The position numbers and the translations under genes were made by a program. Positions 1 to 4,863 of a stretch of DNA of 9,543 nucleotides are shown here, piece after piece (the stretch's first letter is position 1; each line of letters begins with the position of its first letter). The notes beneath the pieces were generated by a model. It saw only the letters and a program-made list of their open reading frames with translations. It ran no database searches and was not told where the DNA came from. Source of the DNA: Minisyncoccota bacterium (GTDB taxonomy: Bacteria > Patescibacteriota > Minisyncoccia > Phycocordibacterales > DATDWN01); the NCBI GenBank assembly GCA_025450615.1, contig JANWHC010000015.1, forward strand, positions 1-9,543, in the 5' to 3' direction.

Positions 1-1
1 G

Positions 2-811
2 GTATTAGTTTTAGTAGTTTTATGCCTTTTAGTTTGGAAATTTTTTCCAAATACTTTAAGTAATGTTGAAAATACGCCTGTTACTTCAACTCCTATAGAT
101 ATTTCTTACACAATTGATGGAAAAGAGGTAAAACTTGTAAATGGCAAAGCAAGCACACCAAATCCTGACTCAAGCTCAAGTGTCGTGACTAATGTTTTTG
201 GTAAGCCAAGTTCGGGCGACTTAGATGGAGATGGAGTCGCTGACGCTGTTATATTTCTAACACAAGAAACAGGTGGAAGTGGAGTATTTTATTACACCGG
301 CGTGGCATTACAAAAAGATGGAGTGTATAAAAGCGTGGGTACAGTACTTTTAGGAGATAGAATTGCTCCTCAATCTATTTTAGTAAAAACCGACGTAGCT
401 ATGGTGAATTTTGCTGACAGAAAAAAAGGTGAACCTATGACGGCCTCACCATCTGTAGGTGTTACAAAATATCTAGTTGTCGAGGGAGGTCAGTTAAAGC
501 AATTTAATCTTACAGGCACAGGAGAGCAACTATTTTTTGGAAATTTAATCATGTCTGAAGGATCAAGAATCTTTACTCCTTGTGGTGGAACTGCTCACTG
601 GGTTATGGGCAACTCCAAAGCCTATGCAGCACTCATGTCAGAATATGTGAAAAATAAACCAGCAGGAGAGCCATACGGCTCAGTTTATTCAGTTATTTCA
701 GGTACAGTAGTCTCAGCTCCTACAGACGGTTTTGGCATGGACTACTCATATGGAATTGAAGTAAATAATCTACTTAAAGTATTGCCAGGGGGCTCTTGTT
801 CTCAAAACTAG
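2..811 (+). CDS. Partial exported protein with DxDGDG-type loop and NlpE/META-like C-terminal domain (5' end outside window)
   Basis: The frame is open from the window edge, so the gene begins upstream; about 269 residues are visible. A GTG at 185 in the same frame would cut off conserved-looking sequence and is unlikely to be the start. The first visible residues (VLVLVVLCLLVW) look like the end of a membrane anchor or signal peptide, followed by a Ser/Thr/Pro-rich linker. Next comes DLDGDGVAD, like the calcium-binding loops of FG-GAP or dockerin repeats, then FLTQETGGSG and LLGDRIAP, which I recall from many Patescibacteria proteins of unknown role. The C-terminal part (FTPCGGTAHWVMG, then a beta-rich stretch) resembles NlpE/META-type lipoprotein domains. 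It probably sits on the outer face of the membrane. Function unknown. It ends 43 bases before the sigma gene, which has its own promoter-like sequence. Confidence is high that it is coding and low for the domain likeness. Confidence 0.85.
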   Translation, partial: VLVLVVLCLLVWKFFPNTLSNVENTPVTSTPIDISYTIDGKEVKLVNGKASTPNPDSSSSVVTNVFGKPSSGDLDGDGVADAVIFLTQETGGSGVFYYTGVALQKDGVYKSVGTVLLGDRIAPQSILVKTDVAMVNFADRKKGEPMTASPSVGVTKYLVVEGGQLKQFNLTGTGEQLFFGNLIMSEGSRIFTPCGGTAHWVMGNSKAYAALMSEYVKNKPAGEPYGSVYSVISGTVVSAPTDGFGMDYSYGIEVNNLLKVLPGGSCSQN

Positions 812-818
812 AAATTTT

Positions 819-847
819 TTGGAAAGCGCGGTGTATTAGAGTATAGT
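819..847 (+). promoter_or_regulatory. Promoter of the sigma-factor gene, apparently giving a leaderless mRNA
   Basis: TTGGAA at 819-824 (4 of 6 to the -35 consensus) is followed, after exactly 17 bases, by TATAGT at 842-847 (5 of 6 to the -10 consensus). The ATG at 855 lies only 7 bases after the -10 box, so transcription would begin on or next to the start codon. The GGAA in the -35 box also resembles the GGAA-type -35 of ECF promoters, so autoregulation is possible but not shown. Confidence 0.55.
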
Positions 848-854
848 AAGAGTA

Positions 855-1418
855 ATGATCTCTGAATTTTCTGACGAAAAACTAGCTGAACTCGTACAAA
901 ACGGAGATACGGATAAATTTGGGATATTGATGGAACGCTATCAAGCGAAGTTATTTCGATATGGTAAAAAATTCATCTCTCGAGATGACAATATTGAGGA
1001 TGTTGTTCAAGATGTTTTCATCAAAACATACCAAAATATCCAAAGTTTTGACGTGACCCAGAAATTTTCGCCATGGATTTATCGAATCGCTCACAATACA
1101 TACATCAACAGTATAAAAAAGACAATTACTGGGCCTTTGTATTTATTTGATTTCGATACAATCCTTTCTCACACAGTAGTTGACGATCCAATAGTGAGGG
1201 AGAAAGAACAAAAGGAGATAAAAGAGATTGTAGATAGAGGTTTAAAAGAAGTTGAGCCGAAATATAGAGAAATTTTAATTTTGTATTACATAGAAGATTT
1301 AAGTTACAAAGAAATTGCTGAAATTCTCCGCATCCCCATCGGGACGGTCGGTGTGAGAATCATGAGAGCCAAGGAAATACTGAAGGAGAAATATAAAGAC
1401 CTAAAAATAGACCTATAA
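855..1418 (+). CDS. ECF-type sigma-70 family RNA polymerase sigma factor
   Basis: This 187-residue protein has the two-domain layout of ECF sigma factors. Region 2 covers about residues 22-92, with VVQDVFIKTYQNIQSF and the WIYRIAHN segment that in this family binds core polymerase and the -10 element. A short acidic linker follows. Region 4 covers about 125-183, with the helix-turn-helix YKEIAEILRIPIGTVGVRIMRAKE that recognises the -35 element. There is no region 1 or 3, and the length is normal for the class. The start at 855 is chosen because the conserved region follows at the right distance; no Shine-Dalgarno is present, but a promoter-like sequence ends 7 bases upstream. The next gene, a three-helix membrane protein 12 bases downstream, is probably its anti-sigma factor. 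The likely targets are its own operon and perhaps the flavin genes downstream, which is inference. Confidence 0.95.
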   Translation: MISEFSDEKLAELVQNGDTDKFGILMERYQAKLFRYGKKFISRDDNIEDVVQDVFIKTYQNIQSFDVTQKFSPWIYRIAHNTYINSIKKTITGPLYLFDFDTILSHTVVDDPIVREKEQKEIKEIVDRGLKEVEPKYREILILYYIEDLSYKEIAEILRIPIGTVGVRIMRAKEILKEKYKDLKIDL

Positions 1419-1430
1419 AAATAAAGTAAA

Positions 1431-2141
1431 ATGGAAAACGAAAATTTTAAAAATAAAAAAGAAGAAATTTTAGAAAAAATCCGTAAAGGGGAAGTGAAAA
1501 TGCGTCCAAAAGCTTTCTTTTTGGCTAAAATATCTCTTTTAGTTTTTGTAGCTTTTATTACTTTTGTTGTTTCTGTCTTGCTAGTGAGTTATACCTGGTT
1601 TAACTTACGGGCTGGTGGACATATTTTACTTTTAAGTTTTGGCGGAAGAGGATTCTTTGAGTTTTTCTTATTATTCCCCTGGTTTCTGCTTCTTATCGAT
1701 GTCATGCTTATCCTATTTTTGGATTCTCTACTCAAGAAGTTTAAGTTTGGTTATCATCATCCAGTGCTTTTTGTCTTTCTAGGGTCTATTTTAGTCATTA
1801 CTTTGGCTGGCTCGATGATCAACATGACCTCCTTTCACAAGAACATAATGCAAATGGCCGAAAACAAGAAACTGCCAATACCGGGCGTAGGCGGGTTTTA
1901 CTCTGATTTACGAAAAAGTCACGAAGAGAGTGGTTTATTTAGAGGAATAATCGTTTCCTTAGCTACCAGCTCATTTATAATAAGAGGAAAAGAGGGCACT
2001 AAAACTTTTGAAGTTTTTACTCCTAAAGGTTTCGGGGTCATTACTTTCTTAAATGTAGGGGATACGGTTTTTGTTGCAGGAGATGTAGAAGGGAACATGG
2101 TTCGGGCCTATGGCATACGGAGAATTTCATACGAAGATTAA
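1431..2141 (+). CDS. Three-helix membrane protein, probable anti-sigma factor for the upstream ECF sigma
   Basis: A 236-residue membrane protein starting 12 bases after the sigma gene, so almost surely cotranscribed. Residues 1-28 are charged and cytoplasmic (EEILEKIRKGEVKMRPK), followed by hydrophobic segments at about 29-57, 75-100 and 110-131. With the N-terminus inside, three crossings put the C-terminal 100 residues outside. That part (about 168-232: FRGIIVSLATSSFIIRG, then FLNVGDTVFVAGDVEGNMV) reads like a small OB-fold beta domain. I recall similar proteins beside ECF sigma genes in Parcubacteria. The layout suggests that the short N-terminal segment holds the sigma factor and the external domain senses a signal. 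There is no zinc-type HxxxCxxC anti-sigma motif, so it is not a classic ZAS protein. No Shine-Dalgarno precedes the ATG. Membrane topology is well supported; the anti-sigma role is inferred from position. Confidence 0.85.
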   Translation: MENENFKNKKEEILEKIRKGEVKMRPKAFFLAKISLLVFVAFITFVVSVLLVSYTWFNLRAGGHILLLSFGGRGFFEFFLLFPWFLLLIDVMLILFLDSLLKKFKFGYHHPVLFVFLGSILVITLAGSMINMTSFHKNIMQMAENKKLPIPGVGGFYSDLRKSHEESGLFRGIIVSLATSSFIIRGKEGTKTFEVFTPKGFGVITFLNVGDTVFVAGDVEGNMVRAYGIRRISYED

Positions 2142-2208
2142 AATTTAACAAATTGAAATAAAAAGTTTTGTGAATTGTATGTAGAAGTATAAGAGGTAAA
2201 GTTAAAAG

Positions 2209-2214
2209 TATAAA
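2209..2214 (+). promoter_or_regulatory. Possible -10 box (TATAAA) for the small secreted-protein gene
   Basis: TATAAA ends 10 bases before the ATG at 2225, the same near-leaderless spacing seen at other genes here. No convincing -35 hexamer lies 16-18 bases upstream, and the region is AT-rich, so chance is a real possibility. The 83-base gap after the membrane-protein gene leaves room for a separate promoter, perhaps one read by the upstream ECF sigma factor. Confidence 0.3.
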
Positions 2215-2224
2215 AACAACCTTC

Positions 2225-2617
2225 ATGAAAAACAACAAATATAAGAAAATTAAAAATGTTATTTGGGCAGGAGCATCTACTGGAGTCGTTACTGGTCTTA
2301 TTTTAATGGGTACCAACGTAGCTTTGGCTGAAACTGTCGATTCATTACCAACTTTTACTCAAGAAATTAAAGTCTCTTCTCCGATGCATATGATGCGGCA
2401 CTGGAATTCGCCCAAAAAAGCTAGTGCTTTAGCTACTAGTTTTGGACTAGACCCTGCTGAGGTGGCCTATGAGCTGAAGAGCGGAAAGGGGATGAAGCAA
2501 ATACTTCAAGAAAACGGTATTCCAACAGAAGATTTAGCAAAAACATTTGTGGGCAAGAAAAGTATGGGCAAGAGAATGTGGAAACAAAATTTGAATAAAA
2601 AATTAAATAACATATAA
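2225..2617 (+). CDS. Small secreted protein with a Met/His cluster and a helical domain; function unknown
   Basis: A 130-residue protein with a clear signal peptide: Lys-rich start (residues 1-10), hydrophobic core (12-30) and a cleavage site after ALA at about residue 35. The mature protein is small and basic. Residues 51-60 (SSPMHMMRHW) concentrate Met and His, which could bind a metal such as copper or a haem, but this is only suggestive. Residues 66-99 (ASALATSFGLDPAEVAYELKSGKGMKQILQENGI in part) resemble the helical units of small secreted Gram-positive proteins with an LA..LG..PEE..- and GKS..EIA..-like pattern. The C-terminus is Lys/Asn-rich. It sits 83 bases after the probable anti-sigma gene and 34 bases before the FMN-binding gene, so it may be a target or signal partner of the sigma system. 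No assigned family; coding status is well supported by the signal peptide. Confidence 0.8.
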   Translation: MKNNKYKKIKNVIWAGASTGVVTGLILMGTNVALAETVDSLPTFTQEIKVSSPMHMMRHWNSPKKASALATSFGLDPAEVAYELKSGKGMKQILQENGIPTEDLAKTFVGKKSMGKRMWKQNLNKKLNNI

Positions 2618-2651
2618 TTGTTTAATTAACACTTTAAAATAATTATTTATA

Positions 2652-3164
2652 ATGGAAGAACAAAAAAAGAGTAGCGCTCTCATTTGGGCAGTTGTCGTCG
2701 TCGTTATCGCTCTTTTGGCTTACGGAGGATACAAATATACTAGGAAAGAAACTGTCGTAACTACCAACGAAGATGTCGTCATCCCTCCAAGTGAGGTTCT
2801 TGGTGGTGATAATCCTGATCCAGACGAGCTTCCAGTGCAAGATCCACAACCAGCCGCTGGTTCAAGTCAGTTTAAAGACGGAACTTACACTGCAACTGGA
2901 AACTATAATTCTCCAGGTGGCGCAGAACAAATCAAAATAACTCTGACAATAAAAGATGATGTTGTGACAAAAGCAACAGCAGTCTCTATAGCGACACGAC
3001 CGGAAACAAAGAATTTCCAAGGACAGTTTGTTGCCGGATTCGCTGCACAAGTTGTTGGAAAAAAGATTGGAGAGGTTTCTTTGTCTAAAGTTTCGGGATC
3101 ATCACTCACTCCAAAAGGATTTAATGATGCTGTGCGACAAATTCGTATCGAATCCAAAGCGTAA
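2652..3164 (+). CDS. Membrane-anchored FMN-binding domain protein (RnfG/NqrC/PplA-like flavin carrier)
   Basis: A 170-residue protein. Residues 9-25 form one membrane helix with Lys before it, so the bulk lies outside the cell. An acidic, Pro-rich linker (about 40-72) leads to an FMN-binding domain at about 75-168, beginning FKDGTYTATGNYNSPGG and ending in VSGSSLTPKGFNDAV. That ending matches the flavinylation motif of NqrC, RnfG and PplA-type domains ([S/D]G[A/S][T/S]xT), in which ApbE links FMN through a phosphoester to the fourth residue, here Ser151. Ser replaces the more common Thr, and Ser150 the usual Ala. The protein would act as an extracytoplasmic one-domain electron carrier. The ApbE gene follows 164 bases later, past a structured inverted-repeat element. 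No Shine-Dalgarno is present; the ATG at 2652 is chosen because no other Met precedes the membrane helix. Confidence 0.92.
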   Translation: MEEQKKSSALIWAVVVVVIALLAYGGYKYTRKETVVTTNEDVVIPPSEVLGGDNPDPDELPVQDPQPAAGSSQFKDGTYTATGNYNSPGGAEQIKITLTIKDDVVTKATAVSIATRPETKNFQGQFVAGFAAQVVGKKIGEVSLSKVSGSSLTPKGFNDAVRQIRIESKA

Positions 3165-3173
3165 ATCTTACTC

Positions 3174-3303
3174 GTCATAACTTTTTTCAGACCGTTCGCT
3201 TTTCCTGCGAAAAGCTCTCTTTGTCCTCAGCCTTGATCCGTCAAGATGGGGTGCCTTGACGGAACCGTGCTCAAGACTTGCGGAGTCTTCCAAAAGTTAT
3301 GAC
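3174..3303 (+). repeat. 130-base element with 12-bp perfect inverted ends and three internal hairpins (cloverleaf-like)
   Basis: GTCATAACTTTT at 3174-3185 is the exact reverse complement of AAAAGTTATGAC at 3292-3303. Inside are three hairpins. Arm 1 is GCTTTTC (3198-3204) with GAAAAGC (3209-3215), loop CTGC. Arm 2 is TCCGTCAAG (3237-3245) with CTTGACGGA (3255-3263), loop ATGGGGTGC. Arm 3 is AAGACT (3273-3278) with AGTCTT (3284-3289), loop TGCGG. Together they would form a four-way junction. ACTCG occurs at 3170-3174 and again at 3302-3306, a possible 5-bp target duplication, although it overlaps the inverted ends by one to two bases. It fills nearly all of the gap between the FMN-binding gene and apbE, and its right end contains an in-frame ATG. 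It could be a miniature mobile element, an RNA leader or a small RNA; arm 1 followed by a T-rich stretch may help stop transcription. Confidence 0.7.
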
Positions 3304-3328
3304 TCGACGAAACGTAAATACAAATACA

Positions 3329-4195
3329 ATGACCAAATTTGAGTTTGAGGCCATAGGAACACATTGGGTTATTGATATAGACAAAGAACTCTCTTCGGAG
3401 GAAGAGAGTTCTTTGCTTAGGAAAATTCGTGGACGGATTGCTGAGTTTGATTTTGCTTACTCAAGATTTCGAGACGATTCTATTGTTTCTAAAATGTCAC
3501 GTGAAGCTGGGGAATTTACTTTGCCAAGGGATGCGGACAAAATGATTACGTTGTACAAAGAAATGTATGATACGACGGAAGGACTTGTTACGCCACTTAT
3601 CGGCCAAGTATTAGTAGATAGCGGTTATGATGCAAACTATTCTCTCGTACCAAAAACTTTAAGTAAGCCACCTTTGTGGGATGAGGTAATAGAATGGAAA
3701 AATCCTACTTTAAATTTGAAAATACCTGCACTACTAGACTTTGGTGCGGGAGGTAAGGGGTATTTAATTGATCTTATTTCGGAAATACTTGAGGAAAATC
3801 GAGTTCATTCATATTGTGTAGACGCTGGTGGAGATATGAAGCAAAAAGGGGCAAAAGCGCTGAAAGTTGGCTTAGAGCATCCAAACGATTCAGAAATGGT
3901 TATAGGAACAATAGAACTAAAAAACGAAAGCTTGTGCGGATCAGCGGGCAACAGACGCAAGTGGGCAGATTTTCACCATATTATTTCTCCTGAAACACTT
4001 TCTTCACCAAAGGAAATTCTTGCAGTATGGGTTTTGGCTAAGACAACACTTTTAGCAGATTTACTTACCACTGGATTATTTTTTACTCCAGCAGAAAAAC
4101 TTTTAAAACATTTTGAATTTGAATATATGATTGTAAAACCAGATCTTTCTTTTGATAAATCTGAAAACTTTAATGTTGAGCTGTTTATACAATAA
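3329..4195 (+). CDS. apbE: FAD:protein FMN transferase, ApbE family (flavinyltransferase)
   Basis: A 288-residue ApbE protein. ApbE enzymes use FAD and Mg2+ to attach FMN covalently to Thr/Ser of FMN-binding domains. Seen here: FEFEAIGTHWVID at the N-terminus; YSRFRDDSIVSKM (44-56); LLDFGAGGKGYLID (135-148), the usual GGxAKGYxxD block; VDAGGDMKQKG (164-174); SLCGSAGNRRKW with HHIISP (201-221); and LAKTTLLADLLTTGLFF (236-252), with the Asp of the metal-binding AD pair. The start is taken at 3329 because family similarity begins there. An in-frame TTG at 3278 lies inside a hairpin, and an ATG at 3299 lies in the inverted end of the upstream element, so both are less likely. No signal peptide is seen, so it may work inside, or be released differently, unlike many lipoprotein ApbEs. 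Its natural substrate is probably the FMN-binding protein just upstream. Codons 18-29 contain a perfect 15-bp inverted repeat. Confidence 0.95.
   Translation: MTKFEFEAIGTHWVIDIDKELSSEEESSLLRKIRGRIAEFDFAYSRFRDDSIVSKMSREAGEFTLPRDADKMITLYKEMYDTTEGLVTPLIGQVLVDSGYDANYSLVPKTLSKPPLWDEVIEWKNPTLNLKIPALLDFGAGGKGYLIDLISEILEENRVHSYCVDAGGDMKQKGAKALKVGLEHPNDSEMVIGTIELKNESLCGSAGNRRKWADFHHIISPETLSSPKEILAVWVLAKTTLLADLLTTGLFFTPAEKLLKHFEFEYMIVKPDLSFDKSENFNVELFIQ
3382..3415 (+). repeat. Perfect 15-bp inverted repeat with 4-base loop inside apbE
   Basis: CAAAGAACTCTCTTC at 3382-3396 and GAAGAGAGTTCTTTG at 3401-3415 are exact reverse complements around the loop GGAG (3397-3400). The structure begins 53 bases after the chosen apbE start and encodes KELSSEEESSL without breaking the frame. 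No T-run follows, so it is not an ordinary terminator. It should form a very stable hairpin in mRNA and could slow ribosomes or protect a processed end. Confidence 0.85.
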
Positions 4196-4222
4196 ACCTT
4201 TGATTTCAGGCCTAATTTGTGC

Positions 4223-4251
4223 TTGACAAACATCCAGTAAGGGTGTATAAT
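4223..4251 (+). promoter_or_regulatory. Fully consensus sigma-70 promoter of the GC-richer small gene
   Basis: TTGACA at 4223-4228, a 17-base spacer and TATAAT at 4246-4251: both hexamers match the housekeeping consensus exactly. Transcription would begin near 4258, giving a leader of about 60 bases, unlike the very short leaders elsewhere in the window. This should be a strong constitutive promoter. Confidence 0.9.
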
Positions 4252-4310
4252 GTTACGTGGAGTTTTTTAACAAAGAAACCGATTTTTGGCACTTTAGCAC
4301 GCCAGTAATT

Positions 4311-4317
4311 AGAGGAG
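4311..4317 (+). promoter_or_regulatory. Shine-Dalgarno AGAGGAG; favours the second of two adjacent ATGs
   Basis: AGAGGAG is the only strong Shine-Dalgarno next to a start codon in the window. It stands 3 bases before ATG 4321 but 6 bases before ATG 4324, a better spacing, so initiation at 4324 is favoured. Confidence 0.75.
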
Positions 4318-4323
4318 AATATG

Positions 4324-4761
4324 ATGTCTGCTTCCAAATTTGTTCGAGTAGATCGAACGGTCCCTCCAATGTACACGAGTTCTTTGCTGGAAGTTCTAGA
4401 TCCAGAACTTGAAAACGAGGGGCCAGTAGAGTTTGATTGTAGCAAGCTCAAACTCTGGTTTTATCCTGTAAGAGAGGATCGGACTGTAAGGGGCCACGTG
4501 ATCCGCACTCACCTGAAATCAAAAGACATGCTCTCATCCTGCCTTGGGCTCCGAGATCTCGAAGAAATCCAGAAGAAAGGTATTCATCACTTTCGGGAGC
4601 ATTTCAAGGGTCAGGAGGTATTTGGTTGGAAGTCGTGTATTCGTGATAGTGAGGCCGGTCTCGTACCGTGTATTCGTGAGAGTGGTGACAGGATTGTCTT
4701 ACGTTGGCACTCTCTCGGTCGGGACTGGTCACCAGCCCCACCAGTGTTACGTTTCGCATGA
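4324..4761 (+). CDS. GC-richer small protein of a Patescibacteria-type hypothetical family (LRDLEEIQKKGI motif)
   Basis: A 145-residue soluble protein if it starts at 4324 (146 from 4321), with no signal peptide or membrane segment. It begins with KFVRVDRTVPP and LDPELENEGPVEFD, and its core is LKSKDMLSSCLGLRDLEEIQKKGIHHFREHFKGQEVFGW, ending in RDWSPAPPVLRFA. I recall short proteins with this same order of motifs, often in several copies, in Parcubacteria genomes; none has a function known to me. The core looks helical and the Trp-rich end beta-like. By eye its G+C is near half, against about a third in its neighbours, and it has its own consensus promoter, Shine-Dalgarno, long 3' hairpin and terminator, so it is expressed independently of the flavin genes on both sides. 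An 18-base near-repeat gives CIRDS and CIRES eleven codons apart. Coding is well supported; function is unknown. Confidence 0.82.
   Translation: MSASKFVRVDRTVPPMYTSSLLEVLDPELENEGPVEFDCSKLKLWFYPVREDRTVRGHVIRTHLKSKDMLSSCLGLRDLEEIQKKGIHHFREHFKGQEVFGWKSCIRDSEAGLVPCIRESGDRIVLRWHSLGRDWSPAPPVLRFA
4634..4684 (+). repeat. In-frame direct repeat, 18 bases with one mismatch, period 33
   Basis: CGTGTATTCGTGATAGTG at 4634-4651 recurs as CGTGTATTCGTGAGAGTG at 4667-4684, exactly 33 bases (11 codons) later, giving CIRDS and CIRES in the protein. The bases between the copies do not repeat, so this is a local copy event or a convergence, not an array. Confidence 0.8.
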
Positions 4762-4768
4762 GCGTTTA

Positions 4769-4812
4769 GGGCTAGGGTCGTCTGTAGCTTTTTCTACATT
4801 TGACCTTAGCCC
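4769..4812 (+). other. Long 3'-UTR hairpin downstream of the GC-richer small gene
   Basis: GGGCTAGGGTC (4769-4779) pairs with GACCTTAGCCC (4802-4812) over 11 pairs, one of them G-U. A 3-by-3 internal loop leads to an inner stem TGTAG (4783-4787) with CTACA (4794-4798) and a 6-base loop CTTTTT. It begins 8 bases after the stop codon and ends 6 bases before the terminator hairpin. No T-run follows it directly, so it is more likely an mRNA-stabilising structure, or part of a stable 3' RNA, than a terminator by itself. Confidence 0.7.
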
Positions 4813-4817
4813 ACACT

Positions 4818-4847
4818 CCCGTGTAGATTTTCTACAACGGGTTTTTT
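4818..4847 (+). terminator. Intrinsic (rho-independent) terminator
   Basis: CCCGTGTAG (4818-4826) pairs with CTACAACGGG (4832-4841) with a single bulged base, around the loop ATTTT, and is followed directly by six Ts (4842-4847). It closes the transcription unit that starts at the consensus promoter at 4223. The -10 box of the next gene begins only 3 bases after the T-run. Confidence 0.9.
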
Positions 4848-4849
4848 GT

Positions 4850-4855
4850 TATAAT
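4850..4855 (+). promoter_or_regulatory. -10 box (TATAAT) of the membrane reductase gene, near-leaderless
   Basis: A perfect TATAAT ends 8 bases before the ATG at 4864, so transcription should begin on or next to the start codon. The -35 region falls inside the loop and right arm of the preceding terminator, and no good -35 hexamer is present there. Without this promoter the gene would be cut off by the terminator, which supports its reality. Confidence 0.65.
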
Positions 4856-4863
4856 AAAAAGTT

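Noticed and set aside
185..187. GTG at 185 as the start of the first gene
   Set aside because: The same frame is open to the window edge and contains an upstream membrane anchor and linker, so the gene starts before the window.
2626..2653. Promoter TTAACA, 16 bases, TATAAT, for the FMN-binding gene
   Set aside because: The -10 box overlaps the ATG at 2652, so the transcript would start inside the gene and lose its only suitable start codon. It is probably chance in AT-rich DNA.
3174..3303. Integron attC site
   Set aside because: The ends (CATAAC and GTTATG) recall attC core sites, but they do not fit RYYYAAC/GTTRRRY, and three internal hairpins are not attC architecture. No integrase is in view.
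3174..3303. FMN riboswitch, suggested by the flavin genes on both sides
   Set aside because: The conserved FMN-riboswitch sequence blocks are absent and the three-arm layout does not match its six-stem junction.
3278..3328. Longer apbE starting at TTG 3278 or ATG 3299
   Set aside because: The extra residues fall in a hairpin and an inverted end and show no family similarity; ApbE-like sequence begins at Met 3329.
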